This document shows positions 9,818-18,200 of a DNA stretch of 64,000 bases, piece after piece. Origin of the DNA: CAWANF01 sp963783355 (GTDB lineage: Bacteria > Bacteroidota > Rhodothermia > Balneolales > DATFMH01); NCBI GenBank assembly GCA_963783355.1, contig CAWANF010000007.1, positions 62,001-126,000 on the forward strand, given 5' to 3'. The notes under the pieces were generated by a model, which worked only from the letters and a program-made list of their open reading frames with translations, was not told where the DNA came from and made no database searches. Position 1 is the stretch's first letter. Every line of letters begins with the position of its first letter. Position numbers and translations under genes: made by a program.

Positions 9818-10672
9818 TCAGTGAAACAGGAACAAGGCCGTATTTCCATCTTCCAGGAATGCATAAGTTGTAGACCCAAACGTGATACGTCTCATAGCTG
9901 AAACAGAATGCGCCCCTGCCACAACCAGATCGATAGCTGCATGGCGAATATAATCCAGCAACCGCTCATCCGAAGGACCCTCAGGCAGGCTCAGTTTCTT
10001 GGTTTTTCGAAAACCATGTGCTTCCATAAAACCGGCTGCTAATCCAACTAACAATTCCGATTCATCAACCTCTACATCTGTTTCACCCGAACGAACATGA
10101 ATGATATCCAACTCAATGTCTACTCCAAATGGCTGTAATTGAGCAAATTTCTGCATGGTCCGTGCCGAAGCATCACTGCCGTCATATGCCAATAATACAC
10201 GGTTTACTTCTTTATATTCTTTTCCCACAATAAGTACCGGTGCCACACCCCGCTTAACTACCCGTGCCAGGGTTCTGTCTTTGCGTTCCGGTTTACTATA
10301 AAAGAAATGAGGGCTTTTACCAATGATGAGCAAATCATGATATTTCATGTCTTCAATTATTCGCTCAAAAGGCACACCTTCTTCTACCTGCTCCGAATGC
10401 TGCAAATTGGCTTTTTCAACTGCATCGACGAAGGCCAAAGTCAGATTTTTAGCTGTTTTCCGACCCTCGGTACTCAAGTGCTGACGTAATGAATCCTGGT
10501 AATAAATAGTTCCGATTCCACCACCCCCGATTTCTGCCACAATCTGATGAGTATCGACCACCGCCAGACCGGTTAAGCGTATGTCTCCCTTAGCAGCAAA
10601 ATTTATAGCATAACGTGTTGCCACCGATGTGTCCTGATCCGGATCCAGGGCAATCAAAATTTTTTTAATCAT
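9818..10672 (-). CDS. tandem universal stress protein (two UspA domains)
   Basis: The 284-residue protein has two UspA-like alpha/beta domains (about 1-145 and 148-284). Domain 1 starts MIKKILIALDPDQDTS and ends APVLIVG; domain 2 starts VNRVLLAYDGSDASA and ends with GAHSVSAMRRITFGSTTYAF, close to the ATP-binding pattern G2xG9xG(S/T) though the second Gly is Ser/His. Such proteins are induced by energy limitation, oxygen loss or growth arrest and are cytoplasmic. It is the first gene of an apparent operon with the HAD-HerA fusion and the P-type ATPase, suggesting that the whole unit is stress-controlled. The start ATG at 10672 has GGA about 8 bases upstream. Whether it binds ATP cannot be told from the altered motif. 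Confidence 0.9.
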   Translation of the reverse strand: MIKKILIALDPDQDTSVATRYAINFAAKGDIRLTGLAVVDTHQIVAEIGGGGIGTIYYQDSLRQHLSTEGRKTAKNLTLAFVDAVEKANLQHSEQVEEGVPFERIIEDMKYHDLLIIGKSPHFFYSKPERKDRTLARVVKRGVAPVLIVGKEYKEVNRVLLAYDGSDASARTMQKFAQLQPFGVDIELDIIHVRSGETDVEVDESELLVGLAAGFMEAHGFRKTKKLSLPEGPSDERLLDYIRHAAIDLVVAGAHSVSAMRRITFGSTTYAFLEDGNTALFLFH

Positions 10673-10898
10673 AATTTAATCCAAGTTGGATGGTCATTTA
10701 CGCAGACTTCTGATTGGCGGATTGATAAACGACTGCATTGGACACCTCTGCCCATATAAAACGTTCTCCCATGAATACGTTTTTTCTCCCCCAAGTATAT
10801 TTTAAGCCTGCTTACTTAAGAAATGTTACAAATCCTTTGGATATTATCACATTATAGTTTGATAATATTTTATCTCCCAAGATTTTAAGCGTGATGAG

Positions 10899-12050
10899 CT
10901 AGTCGGTTGTCAAGGAATGAATACGACTCTTTTGCACCCTTTCTAAAATCTCCTTACCTATCCGATCCTTGCTGCAGATACTATCAGCTAACTTATTGTG
11001 TACCACGGTTCCCGGCAATTCCCATGCTTCTGAACTTTTCCGATCCTGAACGATTATTTTACCGCCGCTTTCCTTGATAAAACGGCAACCCGTAACTCCG
11101 TCAACTCCCCGGCCGGAAAGTACAACAGCTAACAAACCGGAACCATAGGTTTCTGCAGCAGAACGAAATAGAACATCAATGGAAGGCCGGCACGTATTTT
11201 CTCGCGGGCCCCGGTGCACATTTAATGTCGAATGATTGTTATCCCTGCGAACCATGACATGATACCCTCCGGGCGCTATCCATACCTGGCCCGGTTCCAT
11301 CGGAGCACCATTATACCCTTCCATTACTTTTAAATTGGTTTTACGTTCCAGTTCCTCGGCAAATATTTTCGTATAAACTTTGGGCATATGCTGTGCAATG
11401 ACTATAGGAACAGGAAAATCGGCAGGTATTTCAGAAAGAATGGAATAAATTGCAGCCGGGGCACCAGTGCATCCGCCAATCACAATTGCTTTTGTAGGTG
11501 TAGTTGATGATTGTGGCAATTCTTCTACTTTCGATTTTTTTGCTGAGATAAGATCATCCAGTTTTTCAGAGAATTCCTTATGCAGTTTTCTGCCATAAAC
11601 AGCCGCGCGAATGGTAGGAATCACCCGTTTCCTGAAATGATTCCCGGCTGAAAGCAACATTCCGATACTTTCCGGTTTGGTGATGTAATCGAAAGCTCCC
11701 ATTTCCAGGCCTCTCATAACATCAATAGCATCACTTCCGGTACGGTGGCTCAATAAAATGACCGGCAGCAATGGATAAGTTTTTCGAATCTTCAAAAACT
11801 CAGACACCCCGTTTTCGCGCAGACTGGTTATATCTATGAGTACGACATCCGGTTCCAGTTGTCGTATCATCTCAACAGTCGATTCGATCATGGAACAGGA
11901 ACCAACAATATTAAAGGAGGGATGATTGCGTATTATTTTTGCAATTAATTGCCGTACAAGAACATCTCTGTCAATTACAAGGACCCTCACTTTGTGTCCA
12001 TGTTCACTGTTGATAACGCCTTTTTTTATATCTAATTCACGATAATCCAT
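10899..12050 (-). CDS. orphan CheB-like protein: receiver domain plus methylesterase domain with Ser-to-Cys active site
   Basis: The 383-residue protein has CheB architecture. Residues 20-140 are a receiver domain with the acidic pair at VIDRD, phospho-acceptor Asp73 (VVLID) and Lys125 (YITKPE). Residues 185-375 are a CheB methylesterase domain with His221 (AQHMP) and Asp316 (SGRGVDG). The catalytic serine motif, normally GxSTGG, reads GGCTGA, putting Cys194 (TGC codon at 11469-11471) in its place. CheB removes methyl groups from, or deamidates, chemoreceptor glutamates. No chemoreceptor, CheA, CheW or CheR gene is in the window, so this is probably a stress or signalling regulator rather than part of a chemotaxis operon. 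A Cys nucleophile might still work, or the domain might only bind partners. The Shine-Dalgarno is weak. Confidence 0.85.
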   Translation of the reverse strand: MDYRELDIKKGVINSEHGHKVRVLVIDRDVLVRQLIAKIIRNHPSFNIVGSCSMIESTVEMIRQLEPDVVLIDITSLRENGVSEFLKIRKTYPLLPVILLSHRTGSDAIDVMRGLEMGAFDYITKPESIGMLLSAGNHFRKRVIPTIRAAVYGRKLHKEFSEKLDDLISAKKSKVEELPQSSTTPTKAIVIGGCTGAPAAIYSILSEIPADFPVPIVIAQHMPKVYTKIFAEELERKTNLKVMEGYNGAPMEPGQVWIAPGGYHVMVRRDNNHSTLNVHRGPRENTCRPSIDVLFRSAAETYGSGLLAVVLSGRGVDGVTGCRFIKESGGKIIVQDRKSSEAWELPGTVVHNKLADSICSKDRIGKEILERVQKSRIHSLTTD

Positions 12051-12192
12051 CTTGTCTACAAAGGTTGGGGATTACACATTATTATGCCATCTTATGCATT
12101 ATTATAACGTCTGATCAGGTGAAAAAACGTACGATATTTCAATACAGATCGGGCGGGAATAACCGGGTTGTATTGCGGGGAAAACCCCTACG

Positions 12193-12209
12193 GTTTATAC
12201 TGTATAAAC
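12193..12209. promoter_or_regulatory. palindrome upstream of the CheB-like gene (operator candidate)
   Basis: GTTTATAC-T-GTATAAAC is a perfect 8-bp inverted repeat with a 1-nt centre, lying about 145 bases upstream of the CheB-like start and 40 bases past the glucan synthase stop. A second hairpin, GGGG-AAAA-CCCC flanked by AACCG/CGGTT, lies just beside it (about 12162-12196). Position suggests an operator for the CheB-like gene; a terminator role for the glucan synthase is less likely as no T tract follows on the - strand. Confidence 0.35.
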
Positions 12210-12249
12210 AAGTATTTATATTCTATATTATCAGCTATATAAAGGATTA

Positions 12250-15200
12250 TCAATTTTTACTATTAGCCTCAGTATCGACCGTGGAATCTTCCTTTTTATT
12301 GTTGTTGCCCATGATGATTAATATCACATGTTTTCCGCCATCATCTTTCAACGGAATTTTAACACGGCCCTGAACTATTTTTGCAGGTTTTTCGTCTACA
12401 GAAGCCGACTGTATTCCTGTTTCTACATGATCCGGATTTTGAATGATAATATCGAATGATGTATCGAGATCCGGTGGCATATATTTTATTTCATATTGAT
12501 TCCATTCTTTTGAAATGCATGGCTTTATAACCAGATTCCGTCCTTTATCAATCGTGAATCCCAATATCGATTCCAGGAATATTCTATACATCCAGCCGGC
12601 AGAGCCGGTATACCAGGTCCACCCGCCACGCCCGATATGTGGACTCACTCCATAGATGTCTGCCGGAACGGAATACGGCTCCACTTTAAAAGTTTGCACC
12701 TCATCGAATGTTCGTGCATGATTAACCGGGCATAACATTTCCATTAATGAGACAGCTCTTGTACCTTTTTGAAGCAGCGCCTCTGCTTGTACAACCCACA
12801 AAGCAGCGTGTGTATATTGTCCGCCATTTTCCCTGACTCCAGGAATATAACCCTTAATATATCCGGGATTTTTGCTCGATTTATCAAAAGGCGGTGTTAA
12901 TAACCTTATAATTCCATCTGTTTCCGAAACAAGATGTTCATCAACAGATTTCATCGCTTCCCTTATATAATCAGGTTTGCCCGCTCCCGAAATAACCGAC
13001 CATGCCTGGGCAATGGCATCGATACGACATTCTTCATTCTTTGCAGAACCAAGGGGCGTTCCGTCATCGTAATAAGCACGTAAAAACCAGTTTCCATCCC
13101 ATGCATTTTCATTTAATGCTTCCTTCAACGACCTTGAATAGGTTCTGAATTTTTTGAGACGTTCGTTGTCAGCGCGTTTTTTGCACAAAGGAATAAAATC
13201 AGACAAAATTTTATACAGAAAGAATCCGAGCCATACACTCTCACCCTGACCTTTATTACCGACCAGATTCATCCCGTCATTCCAGTCCCCTGAACCCATA
13301 AGCGGTAAATCATGAATACCATTGGTCAGTGATTTCTCAATCGCCCTGCAACAGTGCTCATAGAGACTTCCTTTTTCCTTTGTTTCTTCAGGAAACAGAT
13401 ACGCTTCATCCTCGCCTTCTTCCAATAAACGGGCTTTTAAAAATGATGTTTCTTCATCTAATATGGAGTACTCCCCCGTTTTTTGAATATAATACGCCGT
13501 TGTATACGGAAGCCATAATAAATCATCTGAAAAACGAGAGCGTATTCCACGTCCGGTCGGAGGATGCCACCAATGCAACACATCTCCTTCTACAAACTGA
13601 TGCGCTGCATGCAATAAAATCTGATTCCGGGTGATTTCCGGGTCAGAATAGACCAGTGCCGCCACATCCTGCAACTGATCCCGGTATCCATAAGCACCAC
13701 CGGATTGATAAAAGGCCGATCGTGCCCAAATTCGGCAGCTTAAATCCTGGTAAATAAGCCAACCATTCATCATGACGTCCATTCCGGTTGAAGGACTCTC
13801 AACTTTTATCACCGATAGTTTCTTATTCCAGAGGGCTACGACTTCCTGGAATTCCGTTTCGAAGACCTCTGGTTTCTGGTATTTGCTGACCAAGTCCACA
13901 CATGCTGATTCATTTTCAGCCTGGCCCACAATAAAATACATATCAATCGTTTCACCTGGTTTGATTTCCAATGGAACTTCAAATGCCGCACAGGGATCCA
14001 TCCCACAACCCGTTTTGCCTTCGAGTGGTGTCGAAACATTTAAAGCAGCGGGTTGTTGAATACTTCCATTTCGCCCTATAAAATCCATGCGATCGCATGT
14101 AAATGAGCTTGTCGACACCTGCTCTGAAATCATCCCGCAAAATGCTACCAAATCTGAAAATTCATTATTATAACTATTATTAGCCAAAATGATATTCTGT
14201 TCAATATTCTGCCTCGTAGTTATAAAATGCGCCGATTGCTCACGAAAAACCCCAAGAACCCATTCCAGGTAGTAGAACAGCGTCAGAGTCTTAGATTTTG
14301 TATCAGTATTTACTAATCTTAAATGATTAATCTTAATGGGATCTTCTATTGGAACGAACTGCGTTAACTCGCTTTTTATTCCTTGTCCCTCATGGCGATA
14401 ACGAGTATATCCAAATCCGTGAATCGTTTCATAATCACCTGCATCCGGAACCGGTTTGGGAGTCGGCGACCAATAAAGCTGCTGATTTTCATCACGAATA
14501 TAGAATGCTTCAGCCGGGGGATCTTCTACCGGGTCATTCGACCATGTCGTCAATCGATTTTCTCTGCTGTTTAGGTTCCACGTATTTCCGGAACCACTCT
14601 CTGTCGCCATAAATCCGAACGTTTTATTCGCAATAACATTAATCCATGGCATCGGAGGGAACATATGCCTGCCCGTTTCTTCATCAGGACGAATAGATAT
14701 AACATATTCTTTTCCATCTTCCGTAAATCCACCAAATCCATTGAAAAATAATTTCCCACTACCGGGTTGTTCTTTTTCCGGATGATGAGAACCATTTTTT
14801 CTGCTTTTTTTATCGATTGGAATCGGACTCACAGGCAGATAATTTTTTCTTTCGGCAAAGATCTCCCGGGAAATCATCTGATCAAGATCAACGTGGCTTT
14901 TATCGAGTCCGGGCAACTTATTATTGATAACAACTTTGGCTACTGTTTGAATCAGAACGACGTCCTCTTCAGACATGTCTTTCATACGCAAAACAAAAAT
15001 TCCACCCCGTTTATTCAAAAGGTTACGGCCCGAAGAAGATTGTATCGCTTCCATAATGGCTTCTTGCATCTCATCTATGTACGACGGCGCATATTCATTC
15101 ATTATGACCAAATCTATTTCCAGGCCTTTTATTCGCCAATAAGCATGAGCTTTAAGCAGCTCTTTTACCGATTTAATTTCTTCGAACTTCCTGATGGAAA

Positions 15201-18200
15201 ACAACAGGACCGGATAGTCACCCGAGATACCGTAAGCCCACAGACCAGATTGTTTCTTCCTGTTTTTAGTTATTATTCCTTCCGGTGCGCGTAATTCCTG
15301 ATTTCCATAGAGTATCGAACCAGCCATGTTTTGAAAATAGAGTGCCCGTTCGCCCGATAAATCGACATTCTCGAGTTCCATCAAACCAAAGACTTTTGAT
15401 AATTCGAAAGCCCGGTCAACCGAATAAGGATTATCGTACCGGTCTGCCAATCGTTCTGCTTCTTCCCGGCTATGGGCTACACCCAAACCGAATGTTATCT
15501 GAATTTTCTCGCCCGGCTGTAACTCGACCTGTCTTCTGAGACTGAATACAGGATCCAGTACATTTCCGATCGAACCACTCAGTCGAACTCCTTTATCCAT
15601 CGAATAGGGATCTGCTTTTGTTCGTCCTCTCCCAATGAATTTATCCCTTGCGGTTTCAAACTGCAGAGGTAAAGACAAGTATTCCAAATCGTGGCTTGCC
15701 AATGTGTGAACCAGCCAGATGTCATCATCATTTACACCACGTGGCCTTCTTTTTGCCAGCAGGGCATGATATTCCGGCAAATAGTCGGTCTGGATAAATA
15801 ACTTTGAAAAAGCAGGATGTGAAGCATCCGCCATAGGATCATTGAGAACCAATTCCATAAAACTGGTTATTTCCAGGGTCCTCGGTCGATCGGCATAGTT
15901 TGTCAGGGTACATTTTCGTAGCTCGATATCATCCTCAGGAGAGACACAGACTTCCATAAATGTTTCAATCCATTGGTCGACCCGTGCCATTTGCACTTTA
16001 TCGGTATGGAACCAGGCTTCATACCGATCCGGATTTTTACCAGCCACCTGATATCCCATCGTCCAAAACTTATTGTCTTCCAGATCTCTGACATAAATTT
16101 GAAATCCGTCTGAATCTTGTGTCCTGTCAGCATGCCATCGCGTCAATCGATAGCCATAAAAGTTGGAATAGCCGGTACCCGCATTGGTGATCATCGTGGA
16201 ATAGCGGCCATTAGATAACAGATGCACTCGTGGAACATCTTCAAACAAGCGTTCTTTATTTATATATTCCACAGCATAGTGTACCGTGTGTTGTTCGCTT
16301 GGTTCCAGCTCAATTTCTATAGGATTGGGTTCCGTAATCGGTATGCCTTTGGGGATCCTTTCCTGCAATAATAATTCACACGATTTTATTAAAGGATCAT
16401 TGTGAAAACGCTGCTGCATCCCGTTATTTGTCAATACGTTATAGATAGAAACCATGCTCATACCCTGATGGTGAGCCATATATGTTTTTGCAATACCCTT
16501 TTCCTGATCAGGCGTCAGTCGATCTTTGGTATAATCGATAGCTTCATAAAAACCGATAGGGCCATAACCACCGGCTTCGCGAATCTTCTCAAGGTTTTTC
16601 ATTGCATTATGAGGATCGACCATCAGGGACAACATGGTGGCATACGGAGCCACCACGTACTCCTCTGCAAGACCCCGCCGCAATCCGAGTCCGGGCACAC
16701 CAAATGCCCGATACTGGTAATCAAAATCCAGGTTCATAATGTAATAAGCACTTTCTGAGATCCCCCACGGACGTTTGCGCCGTTCTGCATAATTGCGTTG
16801 CCATAAAACAACATTATCGTATGTTTCGCTAAGCAGCGTATTATCGTATCTCCTCATAAACAATAATGGCATGAGATATTCGAACATCGTCCCGCCCCAG
16901 GACAACAATATCTCATTTTTATTGATCTCGGTTAATCGCCTGTTCAGTTGAAACCAATGTTTTGGAGGTACATCTCCCTTAGCTATGGCAATGAATGACG
17001 CCAGACGTGCTTCACTTGCAAACAGGTCGTATGTAGAGTCATCCAGTTCCATTTTATCGACATTAAAACCTATACTAAACAGGTTTCTGTCCCGGACATA
17101 CAAAAATGAGAAATCCATTTCCATCACCATCTCCTGGCACCAATCCGCAATGCGTTCAGACGATTCCAGCCATCCGGAAACCTTTTTTAATGCCGCTGAT
17201 AGTTCTTCCTGCATGTTCTTGGGATTTTTATTCAACCGCATTAATTCACCATGGAATGACCGAATGGACTGTGTGTTACAAATGGATTTATATTCATCAG
17301 ATTGTGTTTCTATGAACGGAAATAAAAAGCTGATTTCTTCATACTGAGTCTCAATCTGTACCAAAAGTTGATTTAGCCAATGCTCGGTTTCTTCCAGTAT
17401 GATATCACCCAAATCAATCCGTGCTTCTCCAAAAGACACATTACTTATTTCTTCCGCTACCGGATGTAAATCGTCAAGCACTCTTTTCAGATCTTCTAAT
17501 TTTTCAGAATAATCTTCAGGCATTTTCGATTCAAACTGTTTGATAAGGTTCTCGATTTCTTCCGTTTTTGCTACAACTCCCGGTTTATCCTGAAACATCT
17601 CCAACGTCTCTTTCAAAACCCGAATAGTATCCTTCAAACCGTCAAAGAAAGCAGGGTTCGGCCATTTCGAATCAGGTACTTCCAAAAAAGACTGTTTCAG
17701 GGCAATTAAACTGCATGCTAAATTACCTGAATCGACAGTTGAAATATATTTCGGCGACAGAACAGCCCCGATCGTTGTGTTGTACCAGTTATAAAAATGT
17801 CCTTTGTATCGTTCCAATAAACGCATGGAACCCAAACATTCACCAACACTGTGCATGAACATACTCCGGGTTATATACCCAAATTCATAAGCAACCTGAG
17901 CGGAACTCAATGCCATCCCGATATTTGTTGGCGAGGTCCTTTTCGCTGGTTCTGCCGGTGGTTCTTCCTGGATGTTATCGGGTGGCAGCCAGGAACACTG
18001 CGGACCAACGCATTTCTCAAAAAACATCCATGTTCTTCTTGAATATACCCGAAGTAAAAGTTTCTCATCTTCAGAAAGGACAATCTTTTTCTTTTTTCTT
18101 GGAAGACTCACGATCCAGGCCACCCACGGAGCAATAATCCAGCATCCGCCAAGAGGAATGGCGAAAAGCAGATCGACAGGTTTAAAATACGCTGTCAGAG

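Noticed and set aside
14767..15294. 175-codon open frame on the + strand within the glucan synthase gene
   Set aside because: Lies fully antisense to ndvB, has no domain pattern, ribosome site or neighbour support; it mirrors codon bias of the real gene.
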